From: an uncultured Lachnospiraceae bacterium
Lineage (GTDB): Bacteria; Bacillota_A; Clostridia; Lachnospirales; Lachnospiraceae
Direction of reading: 5' to 3'
DNA length: 23,141 bases
Assembly (NCBI GenBank): GCA_947564305.1
Contig: CANOBT010000086.1
Coordinates: 1 to 23,141 of the forward strand
The position numbers and the translations under genes were made by a program. Every line of letters begins with the position of its first letter. The stretch's first letter is position 1. The notes under the pieces were generated by a model, which was not told the DNA's origin, ran no database searches, and saw only the letters and a list, made by a program, of their open reading frames with translations. Below, piece after piece: positions 1 through 6,705 of the stretch.

Positions 1-27
1 GATTCCACGAATATAAATATGACGCAT
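1..27 (-). CDS. 5' end of a gene cut by the window edge
   Basis: Nine codons, MRHIYIRGI, are visible before the window ends. The start is supported by a very strong ribosome binding site (AAGGAGGGGAGG) about 8 bases upstream of the ATG. The gene follows the small hydrophobic protein at 63-353 by about 35 bases, so it probably belongs to the same transcript. Too little is present to name a family. Confidence 0.6.
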
Positions 28-62
28 TCTCTTTTCCTCCCCTCCTTATATTTGAGACAAAA

Positions 63-353
63 CTATACATTCAGCATTTGCTCATATAAGTTCACAATGA
101 TACCTGCCTGTACCAACCAGATTATCAGCATTGACAGGAATACTCCATAAAGCAGCCCAAATAATCTTTTTTTCACCGGAACCGCTGCCAATAGCGAAAA
201 AGTCATTCCTATATAGACAATCAATAATAACAGCTTATCTTCCACCTTAAGATACCATTCCCTGAAAGCCGTTAAATACCATTCCGTAAAAAACAGAGTA
301 AAAGACAGTGAAGCAATCCAATTAGCATAATGCTTCTTTTTATGTAAATCCAC
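63..353 (-). CDS. Small hydrophobic protein with 3-4 predicted membrane segments
   Basis: A 96-residue protein, mostly hydrophobic, with helix-like stretches near residues 12-30, 40-56, 63-80 and 78-92 and a basic N-terminus (MDLHKKKHYANW). The only start available is GTG, with no clear Shine-Dalgarno, only 12 bases after the stop of the preceding small ORF; translation may depend on coupling. It lies at the downstream end of the LytTR/GHKL unit. Its size and hydrophobic pattern resemble the DUF6608-like protein at 663-1079, but I see no decisive motif. Function unknown. Together with the 65-residue ORF at 366-563 it could be a broken copy of a longer protein of that type. Confidence 0.5.
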   Translation of the reverse strand: MDLHKKKHYANWIASLSFTLFFTEWYLTAFREWYLKVEDKLLLLIVYIGMTFSLLAAVPVKKRLFGLLYGVFLSMLIIWLVQAGIIVNLYEQMLNV

Positions 354-365
354 TAATATAAAAGG

Positions 366-563
366 CTAAATTTTCCAGGTATTGCCACGAGAATGAAGGA
401 CAATCGCCAAAACAACAATTCCAAAAGCTTTGTGCAGAAAATTTTCCGCAATGATTGTTTCATCCGTCTTTACCCAAAAATATTCTATTATTCTGGCTAA
501 GCTGCATATCGTAAACAGTATTACACAGCTTAATACCGGCCTCTTTTTTTCAATATTTTTCAT
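366..563 (-). CDS. Small two-helix membrane protein, possibly truncated
   Basis: A 65-residue protein starting ATG with a basic N-terminus (MKNIEKKRP), followed by two hydrophobic segments (about residues 9-26 and 45-60). The ribosome binding site is poor. It is co-directional with the neighbours on both sides and stops 12 bases before the GTG of the next ORF. The layout basic start, helix, short polar loop, helix resembles the first half of DUF6608-type proteins, so it may be an N-terminal remnant. Function unknown. Confidence 0.4.
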   Translation of the reverse strand: MKNIEKKRPVLSCVILFTICSLARIIEYFWVKTDETIIAENFLHKAFGIVVLAIVLHSRGNTWKI

Positions 564-662
564 AGTATTTGCCCTGAAAATTCTGGTTTTCCGCCTTTTT
601 ATATTCTTCAGTTTTTCTCCGGGGCACTTCCCGACTCTGATTCACTGATTTCTGCCTTTAAT

Positions 663-1079
663 TTATCCTGTAATTTCTTTTCCTCTCTGCCTCTTCTTTT
701 TCTTAAAAACACAGACAGCTGTATTGATAATACACAGCAGTACAAAGAGGCTCGTAAAGTTTATCCAGATATCCCTGTATGCTGTTTTCGCCAGGGGTTC
801 CCGCAATCCGCTTAAAGCTACATATGCGAACGCTAGCAGCTGAGAGGGAATATATGCACCCAAATACCTGAGAGCCAAAGACCGGACAGGCAGATTCGTA
901 TACAGTTCAAATGCCGCTATTCCAATCAGAAGAATCATAGCCCTGTCTAATTCATGCCAGTTGCCGCTTGGATCTTCATAAATCCCATTACAGAGATACA
1001 AAACACTGCTTAACAGGGTTATGACTGTATATATCATGGAATAAACTGACACGATACGGATCCATTTTTTCTTATTCAT
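663..1079 (-). CDS. DUF6608-like integral membrane protein
   Basis: A 138-residue protein with four predicted membrane helices (about residues 8-29, 44-60, 70-92 and 105-126), a basic start (MNKKKWIR) and a strongly basic tail (KKKKRQRGK). The segment AYRDIWINFT just before the last helix resembles the conserved AYRDIFxN(Y/F)T region I associate with DUF6608 proteins of Clostridia; this is recognition, not a search result. The start has a good ribosome binding site (AAAGGAGCG) upstream of ATG. It lies about 40 bases downstream of the coiled-coil protein gene and is probably co-transcribed with the LytTR/GHKL pair. No biochemical role is known. Confidence 0.65.
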   Translation of the reverse strand: MNKKKWIRIVSVYSMIYTVITLLSSVLYLCNGIYEDPSGNWHELDRAMILLIGIAAFELYTNLPVRSLALRYLGAYIPSQLLAFAYVALSGLREPLAKTAYRDIWINFTSLFVLLCIINTAVCVFKKKKRQRGKEITG

Positions 1080-1120
1080 TTTCGCTCCTTTTCCAATAAC
1101 TGCCTCTACAATGACTGCTT

Positions 1121-1624
1121 CTATATAGAAACAGAAATATTTGCAGCAGGCTCCGGTTTAGCTGTTTCTCCGGTTTTCGTATAGATTACCGGCTCCACCT
1201 TACTGGCATCCACTATTTCCTCTGCAGATATGTCATTGTCTGTACCAGTCTGAACCGAAGCATATTTTTCATCCGATGCTGACTTTCCACTTTCGCTGAT
1301 GCTGACTGTATCCGTATCCCCTTTGCAGCTTTCCGATATCCTCTTTTCCTGCTCCTCACGCTCTTCTTTACGCTTCCGGATAGCCTTTTCCTGCTCTGCT
1401 TTCGCTTTTTCCCTTGCCTCCCTGGCATCCTCCTTCATTCCTTCTTCAGTTATCTTTTGGTAATCCTCTGCTTTATCTGCAAACTCACCCGCATATCCCA
1501 TTGCCCGCTCCATGACGGCTGTATCTCCTCTCCGCTCTGCTTCTTTATAAACGCGGAATGGTGTATTCAACAGTTTCATATTTATATTTGCCCCCGCAAG
1601 GCCTTCCATCGTTTTCGTATGCAT
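1121..1624 (-). CDS. Highly charged coiled-coil protein of unknown function
   Basis: Start chosen at the ATG encoding MHTKTMEG (position 1624), because AAGGAGG lies 7 bases upstream; a longer frame to 1669 has no such site. The 167-residue product has a conserved-looking head (MHTKTMEGLAGANINMKLLN), then an almost pure Glu/Lys/Arg/Ala heptad-rich helix (about residues 50-100), then an acidic Ser/Thr/Asp-rich tail ending PVIYTKTGET and ANISVSI. There is no signal peptide or membrane helix, so it is probably cytoplasmic. It directly follows the GHKL kinase gene. I recall similar unnamed proteins in Lachnospiraceae but know no function. Confidence 0.8.
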   Translation of the reverse strand: MHTKTMEGLAGANINMKLLNTPFRVYKEAERRGDTAVMERAMGYAGEFADKAEDYQKITEEGMKEDAREAREKAKAEQEKAIRKRKEEREEQEKRISESCKGDTDTVSISESGKSASDEKYASVQTGTDNDISAEEIVDASKVEPVIYTKTGETAKPEPAANISVSI

Positions 1625-1665
1625 AATTGTTCCTCCTTCTTTTTTCGGATATAGAGAGTAACCTA

Positions 1666-3009
1666 TCAATCCATTTGCTGTGAAGTGTCGTCTGGATGCT
1701 GTGGAATGACCAGCAGCACATGGAGGATAAATACATTCTCCTGTGTCTCTATGCTCATAGCGCCGTCATATTTTTCAGCCACCTTTTTAACATTTGACAA
1801 ACCTGTCCCCTTTTTGAACACGCTCTTCCCACAGAAGCTGTTTCGGGTCTCCAGCATAAGGAAATCACCCTGGACACGTCCGGACACATGGATCTGCTTT
1901 TCGATGCCATCATCCAGACTCTTACATGCCTGAATCGCATTATCCAGCGCATTTGACAGAACAATGCAGATATCAATGTCCCTAAGGCCACAGGGATACG
2001 GCAGAAGAAGGGAACAATCCACACTAATCCCCATGCTTTTCGCAATCCCTAGCTTGTTTCCTGCCAGGATATCCACTACCGGGTTATTGGTATTTACGGG
2101 GAATGACATTTTTTCCGCCATACCGACCAAATCTTCCATATAGCTTACCGCATCCTCCAGTTTCCCGTTTCTCAACAAATCTTTTACCACCGCGATATGG
2201 TTCCTGATATCATGGCGGAATGATTTTGTCCTGTCATAACGGGCCTTCGCTTCCTCCACATACTGGTTCAGGGAATGTTCTTCCTGTTCCAGCAGTGACA
2301 ATTCTGTGCTGAGCCGGAAATTCTGCTGTAATTTCTTAAAGAAAAACAGGATACAGAACAGACTGGCAAGTCCCAGAAGATGCATGGCAAGCAGCTGCCA
2401 GTGGCTGAACAGATACTCAAAAATTTCTTTATCCGTCCCACGCACATACCGAAAGTCAAATTGCATCGTATTAACGTATCTGCTCATAATAAATATCATC
2501 AGGACAGGAATGAAAACCAGAAACATCTGCTGCATTTCCGCTGCGCTGTAATCGGCAAAGTAACGGTACACCACATAATAGCAAATGCCGGTCAGCAAAA
2601 GCGCTGCCGCCTGGCTGGTCAGCATGAATGCAATGCCGGCTATATCATGGAAGGCGGCAGGCAGGAATGGGACTGCAAGGCTCGCCAGGGATTGTGTAAT
2701 TCCATAGCATAACAGCATGATTTCCGTCGTCAAAGCCGCATACAAAAGGGAGGACTTAACATCCGCATGGCAGACCAAAGCCCCGCATACCGTAAGCAAA
2801 AAGACGAGCGCCATAAATCCCATAATCGTACCGATTGGAAGAAAATTGTTGATGATCACTACGCATACTGCAAACAGGAAATAGAAAGGAGGCCATAGTT
2901 TCTTTTTCAGGATTTTTACCAGGAAATAAAACTGGAAGGACGTCTCGACAACGCCCATAATATATATATTGAAAAAATCATAATACGCAGTCATTTTGTA
3001 CGCCCCCAT
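1666..3009 (-). CDS. GHKL-type sensor histidine kinase, AgrC-like
   Basis: A 447-residue membrane kinase. Residues ~1-225 hold about six or seven hydrophobic helices, typical of polytopic AgrC/ComD-like sensors, followed by a coiled linker. The phosphoacceptor motif is SFRHDIRNH (around residue 270). The ATPase domain shows the N box LSNALDNAIQAC (around 355) and a terminal glycine motif GTGLSNVK (around 410), the GHKL pattern. Two starts are possible: ATG at 3009 (AAGG 6 bases upstream) or ATG at 2994 (MTAYYDFF, with GGGGG upstream). It lies 21 bases downstream of the LytTR regulator, its presumed partner. No AgrB/AgrD peptide genes are visible, so the ligand is unknown. Confidence 0.9.
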   Translation of the reverse strand: MGAYKMTAYYDFFNIYIMGVVETSFQFYFLVKILKKKLWPPFYFLFAVCVVIINNFLPIGTIMGFMALVFLLTVCGALVCHADVKSSLLYAALTTEIMLLCYGITQSLASLAVPFLPAAFHDIAGIAFMLTSQAAALLLTGICYYVVYRYFADYSAAEMQQMFLVFIPVLMIFIMSRYVNTMQFDFRYVRGTDKEIFEYLFSHWQLLAMHLLGLASLFCILFFFKKLQQNFRLSTELSLLEQEEHSLNQYVEEAKARYDRTKSFRHDIRNHIAVVKDLLRNGKLEDAVSYMEDLVGMAEKMSFPVNTNNPVVDILAGNKLGIAKSMGISVDCSLLLPYPCGLRDIDICIVLSNALDNAIQACKSLDDGIEKQIHVSGRVQGDFLMLETRNSFCGKSVFKKGTGLSNVKKVAEKYDGAMSIETQENVFILHVLLVIPQHPDDTSQQMD

Positions 3010-3030
3010 ATGTAACCTTATATTAAGAAA

Positions 3031-3735
3031 CTACAAATTTTTCATATACTGCAGAACAACGCCGGAAAACTCTTTGCTCCGCAGCCTCGATACTGGAACC
3101 TCCCTGCCGTTATCCATATACGCAGTCCCGTTTTTATAGCCTTTCAAATGCTCAAGGTTGATAAGGTAGCTCCTGTGGCAGCGGAAAAAACGATCGCCTA
3201 GCTTCGTTTCCAGATTTTCAATCCTCTCATAATAATCAACCACTTCGCCGGAAACCAGGTTCAGATAGATTTTCCGATCTATAATCTCACAGAAAACAAT
3301 CTCACCTTTGGAGATGATGCGCCCCTCATATCCCTTCTGCACAAGCAGGCTGTCTTCGCAGGCATTTTGCATGGACGTGTAAAGGCGCTCCATCGTTTTC
3401 ACAAACTGTTTTTCTTCCACTGGTTTGACCAGATAATCGTAGGCCTGCACCTCGAAGGACTCAAATACCATCTCCTTCAATACCGTGATGAAGATCAGAA
3501 ATCCCCAGAACTGATTTGCCCGGAGTCTCCTGGCTGTTTCCATGCCATCCATGCCCTTCATCTGGATATCCAGAAACAGGAGGTCAATCTGCCCGCCATA
3601 GCGCAGCAGCTCTTCACCGCCTGAAAATGTCCGGAGGCAGATTTCTCTGTTCTTTTTACGGAAAAAATCAGTAACAAATGCCTTTATATGCTCACACATA
3701 TGTTTTTCATCATCACAGATTGCTATATGTATCAA
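3031..3735 (-). CDS. LytTR-family response regulator, AgrA/LytR-like
   Basis: A 234-residue two-domain regulator. The receiver (residues 1-120) has the acidic pair CDDE, phosphoacceptor Asp56 in LLFLDIQMKG, a Thr in FITV and Lys in YLVKPVEE. Residues ~130-230 form a LytTR DNA-binding domain (RFFRCHRSYLIN, and VPVSRLRSKEF at the end). The start codon is TTG, supported by GGGGAGG 7 bases upstream and by the receiver beginning at once (IHIAICDD). The kinase gene follows after 21 bases. I infer that it binds the 21-bp-period direct repeats at 4228-4259 (own operon) and 17313-17343 (ABC-2/lipoprotein operon). Confidence 0.93.
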   Translation of the reverse strand: MIHIAICDDEKHMCEHIKAFVTDFFRKKNREICLRTFSGGEELLRYGGQIDLLFLDIQMKGMDGMETARRLRANQFWGFLIFITVLKEMVFESFEVQAYDYLVKPVEEKQFVKTMERLYTSMQNACEDSLLVQKGYEGRIISKGEIVFCEIIDRKIYLNLVSGEVVDYYERIENLETKLGDRFFRCHRSYLINLEHLKGYKNGTAYMDNGREVPVSRLRSKEFSGVVLQYMKNL

Positions 3736-3780
3736 TACGCCACCTCCCCTTCATCAAGTCCGGTATCTTATGATTCTAAT

Positions 3781-3816
3781 ATCAGATAGCCTGCGGCATT
3801 GGCCGCCCCATCTGAT
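3781..3816 (-). promoter_or_regulatory. Intercistronic hairpin before the LytTR gene
   Basis: Arms ATCAGAT (3781-3787) and ATCTGAT (3810-3816) pair perfectly and enclose an inner GCGGC/GCCGC stem (3793-3797 with 3802-3806). It sits between the 96-residue membrane protein and the response regulator. No U-tract follows on the minus strand, so it is more likely an mRNA stability or partial attenuation element than a full terminator. Its role is an inference. Confidence 0.5.
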
Positions 3817-3825
3817 TTTGCTATG

Positions 3826-4116
3826 TCATTCCCCAATCAGCCTATCAAACATTTTGCTCCCAGCGGTCACATAAGAAATCCACCAGACAATAACAATTAA
3901 GGATAATACCTCCAACGGTGAAAAGGAAAGCGCAGCAGACAAAAAGCCTGCAGCAGCTGCACCCTGGGCAATGCAGAAGGCAATAGAGACCGCAATCAGC
4001 AGAACAAAAGAAATAGCATAAACCCGTCTGGTTTTCTCTGCATTCCGTTTCATAGCAAAACACGCAAATAACAAAGTACCTACAATCACAATTACCTCAA
4101 TCATCATTTCAATCAT
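3826..4116 (-). CDS. Small membrane protein, first gene of the LytTR/GHKL unit
   Basis: Start set at the ATG at 4116 (MIEMMIEVIVIV), because AAGGAG lies 9 bases upstream; the frame extends to 4188 but that region carries the promoter (4192-4220). The 96-residue product has three predicted helices (about residues 5-22, 33-53 and 62-85) and ends KMFDRLIGE. It is the first gene after the promoter with the LytTR-type repeat, about 90 bases before the regulator gene. It does not look like AgrB (no Cys protease motif, too short) or like a peptide precursor. Function unknown; it could be an accessory or immunity-type membrane protein. Confidence 0.7.
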   Translation of the reverse strand: MIEMMIEVIVIVGTLLFACFAMKRNAEKTRRVYAISFVLLIAVSIAFCIAQGAAAAGFLSAALSFSPLEVLSLIVIVWWISYVTAGSKMFDRLIGE

Positions 4117-4191
4117 AAAAAACATCTCCTTCTCATTTTTTGCCCTTAGATAACAATGCTGCCTCCTCACTGTCATCAATCCGGGCATTTT

Positions 4192-4220
4192 ATTATAAAC
4201 TGCCTGTAATACCAGGACAA
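4192..4220 (-). promoter_or_regulatory. Sigma-A promoter of the LytTR/GHKL unit
   Basis: On the minus strand TTGTCC (4220-4215), a 17-base spacer and a perfect TATAAT (4197-4192) precede the 96-residue membrane protein gene. The LytTR-type repeat ends exactly 7 bases upstream of the -35 box, the same spacing as at the 17277-17305 promoter. Confidence 0.8.
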
Positions 4221-4227
4221 TTGATTT

Positions 4228-4259
4228 GCTGTGGAATGCTTTCCAGCCGCCGTGAAATG
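4228..4259 (-). promoter_or_regulatory. Direct repeat, probable LytTR operator (site 1)
   Basis: On the plus strand GCTGTGGAATG (4228-4238) and GCCGTGAAATG (4249-4259) are direct repeats with a 21-bp period, two helical turns, the geometry known for AgrA-type LytTR proteins. The pair lies 7 bases upstream of the -35 box of the regulator's own unit, implying positive autoregulation. A near copy occurs at 17313-17343. Confidence 0.65.
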
Positions 4260-4297
4260 TTTCTCAGCCTGGGAAATTTACCCTTGTAATTTTATCC

Positions 4298-6664
4298 CTA
4301 CGCCCGCATCTGCTCCACCAAAGATTGCCTTTTCTGTCTGCACACCATCCATACGGACAGGATTATCTCCATGCCAGACAATACAAGAAGGAACAGCCCC
4401 ATTTCTAAAAAAGGAAACTGATACGGGACGACTTTACCAGCAAAGGATTGCCTGCTTACTTCTGCACAGGCTGCCACTGAAACCGGCAGTCCTATAGTCA
4501 GGATTGCCAATACTGCAAAAAAAGCATAACACATCCCCTCGATGATGTCCATTTTACAAAGCTGTCCTGCGGTCAGTCCGATGGAGCGCAGGATACTGTT
4601 CTCCCGCTTTCTTGACATCTGATTGGAAAGCGTCGTGTTGATCAGATTAACGACGCCAAACAGGAAAATCAGCCAGGAAAGCGCCCGCATACTGCCAAAA
4701 ATGATGGAGCTTTGCATCTCTTCATAAGCAATGTGCTCAGCTATGGTATCCAGTCCAAGATTGCTGTGTCCGGACAGAATCTCTTTCAGCCCTTCTTCCA
4801 CAGACTCCGCTTTTTTGGGGTCGCTTACAATGCTCCATGAATACTCAAAGTTTTCAATCCCGGGATGAAGGTCAGAAAACAGTTCTTCCGGTGCGAACAG
4901 GCCTGCCGAATCCATCGCAAGCGCACCATGTCCGTTTATTGTCTTCGCCGCATCAAACAGTCCGCATACGGTAACTGTCACGGTCTGCTGACCCAAAGAC
5001 AGCTCAATAACCGCCCCTGTATCGATATCTCCAAGGGATTCCTGATAGTGTGTACCCAGGAGTACACTGCGGGAGTCTTCCGGCATGGCGCCGGATACCA
5101 GCGCGGCTTCCACATCCGGGCGGTTTCTGTCCGTCAACATGTCGCACATACCGGCCTCGGCATTCACGGAAGTTCCGAACCTTGCATGCAGGGACCGGCG
5201 GGTGACCAGTACATCTCTCACCCCATCCACAGACAGGAGCTTCTGCCGCAGATCTTCATTCATCGGATTGCCGGCGGCCATGATTTCTTCCTCCGGCTGC
5301 TCCGAATCCAGATAGATTTTATAATCTCCATCCGGAAAATACAGCCTTGCGGCCTGTTCCGGCGACCTGGTTAAAAGCATGGAAGATACTGCCAGAAGAA
5401 GGATTCCTCCCAGACTTAGGGAAGCAACAATACTCACCGACTTTTTCCGGTCGCGTAAAAAATTCGCCAGCCCCATGGATATAGGACTCAGTTTCCTGTG
5501 TTTCTTTCTGCCACGGATCTTTTCCTGTCCCGGTAAAAAACGTACTGCCTGAAGCGGTGAGATACCGGCGGCAATTTTTACCGGGCTGCGGACGGAGACT
5601 GCTACCATAAACCGGCAGATTCCCGCAGTCAGGATTGCAGTAATCCCATACCAGACTGCGTGGAAGCCTTTCGGAAACAGAGCCAGTCCGCTTAAGATAC
5701 CCAAAAGAATGCCGGACAGGATTCCAATGCCGCAAAGCCGCCGGCTTTCTTTTTTCACAATACGCCGAAGCTGTTTTGATGTTGCACCAATGGTGCGCAG
5801 CTGCCCATAGCTTTGTATTTTGTCGTTCACAGAGATCCGAAAAATGCTCTGGATGACCACATATCCGCCAATCAGCACAAGAACTGCAACTCCAAATGTA
5901 ATTGCAAAATCCATCGACCTGGAATAATAAACAAAATAGTTGTTGTTCATCCCCACAGGCGGAAGGCCATACTGCGCGGCAATCTCCCGGCAGCGGGCAG
6001 TCATGATTTCCTGGCTCATCTGTCGGTCATTCTGAAAATGCGCATAGGCGCGATACCCTGCCGGATCAAAACCATCCCATCTGACCAGCGCCGCTTTGGA
6101 AACAACAACGGCATACGTATCCGCCTCCTTTTCTCCCTGACCTTTCAGGATACCTGTCACGGTATATTCTCCATGGAAGCTTCCGGTATCCAGTCGGACC
6201 GTCTCACCGACTTTTGTATTGTAACCGTGTGCAGAAAGGAAATACTCACTGACAGCCACTTCATCCGCCTGTTCCGGAAGCCGCCCTTTTACCAGTTCCA
6301 TCTGGCTGCGGGCAATATACAGCATTTCACTGTCGCAGTATACATAGGACGCAGTATATCCCTGCCGGTTATGTTCCTGTCCCAACAGATAGTATTCACC
6401 CACACGGGCAAACTCCGGCAGTCCTTTCAGAGCTGCCACATCAGATTCTGTGACACCTGTAAAAACTGCCTCATAAGTGTCAGCTACCTGGTTTCTCTGT
6501 ATCTGTGCAATAGAAACGGATGTAATTCCTGTAAAGCAGATCAGAAACGCCGCCAGTGCCACAGCAATCACCACCATCAGATTCCGGCGCTTCTCGCATG
6601 CGAGACTCCGCTTCGCCAGCTTTCTTTCAATGGCGCCGGTGTCATTTTCAAAAGGCCATGTCAT
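4298..6664 (-). CDS. FtsX-family ABC transporter permease (third of three)
   Basis: A 788-residue integral membrane protein. It starts MTWPFENDTGAIERKL, then TM1 (~30-50), an extracytoplasmic domain (~55-235), a three-helix FtsX core (~238-365) with the cytoplasmic motif QSYGQLRTIGAT, then a second half with TM (~405-425), another large extracytoplasmic domain and a last FtsX core near the C-terminus (NSILRSIGLTAGQL). This two-FtsX arrangement is typical of peptide or lipid efflux and resistance transporters. Start supported by TAGGAG 10 bases upstream. It follows the second permease by about 40 bases and should share the ATPase at 11527-12192. Substrate unknown. Confidence 0.92.
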   Translation of the reverse strand: MTWPFENDTGAIERKLAKRSLACEKRRNLMVVIAVALAAFLICFTGITSVSIAQIQRNQVADTYEAVFTGVTESDVAALKGLPEFARVGEYYLLGQEHNRQGYTASYVYCDSEMLYIARSQMELVKGRLPEQADEVAVSEYFLSAHGYNTKVGETVRLDTGSFHGEYTVTGILKGQGEKEADTYAVVVSKAALVRWDGFDPAGYRAYAHFQNDRQMSQEIMTARCREIAAQYGLPPVGMNNNYFVYYSRSMDFAITFGVAVLVLIGGYVVIQSIFRISVNDKIQSYGQLRTIGATSKQLRRIVKKESRRLCGIGILSGILLGILSGLALFPKGFHAVWYGITAILTAGICRFMVAVSVRSPVKIAAGISPLQAVRFLPGQEKIRGRKKHRKLSPISMGLANFLRDRKKSVSIVASLSLGGILLLAVSSMLLTRSPEQAARLYFPDGDYKIYLDSEQPEEEIMAAGNPMNEDLRQKLLSVDGVRDVLVTRRSLHARFGTSVNAEAGMCDMLTDRNRPDVEAALVSGAMPEDSRSVLLGTHYQESLGDIDTGAVIELSLGQQTVTVTVCGLFDAAKTINGHGALAMDSAGLFAPEELFSDLHPGIENFEYSWSIVSDPKKAESVEEGLKEILSGHSNLGLDTIAEHIAYEEMQSSIIFGSMRALSWLIFLFGVVNLINTTLSNQMSRKRENSILRSIGLTAGQLCKMDIIEGMCYAFFAVLAILTIGLPVSVAACAEVSRQSFAGKVVPYQFPFLEMGLFLLVLSGMEIILSVWMVCRQKRQSLVEQMRA

Positions 6665-6705
6665 GATTTATTATCTCCTATTCCGCCGCGCGAAACGGCT
6701 CAACT

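Noticed and set aside
1695..1710. A third GCTGTGGAATG match inside the GHKL kinase gene
   Set aside because: It is a single half-site inside coding sequence, with no second repeat at 21 bp and no promoter.
3031..4116. An agr-type quorum-sensing locus
   Set aside because: The GHKL and LytTR partners fit, but no AgrB protease or AgrD-like peptide gene is present; the 96-residue membrane protein lacks the needed motifs.
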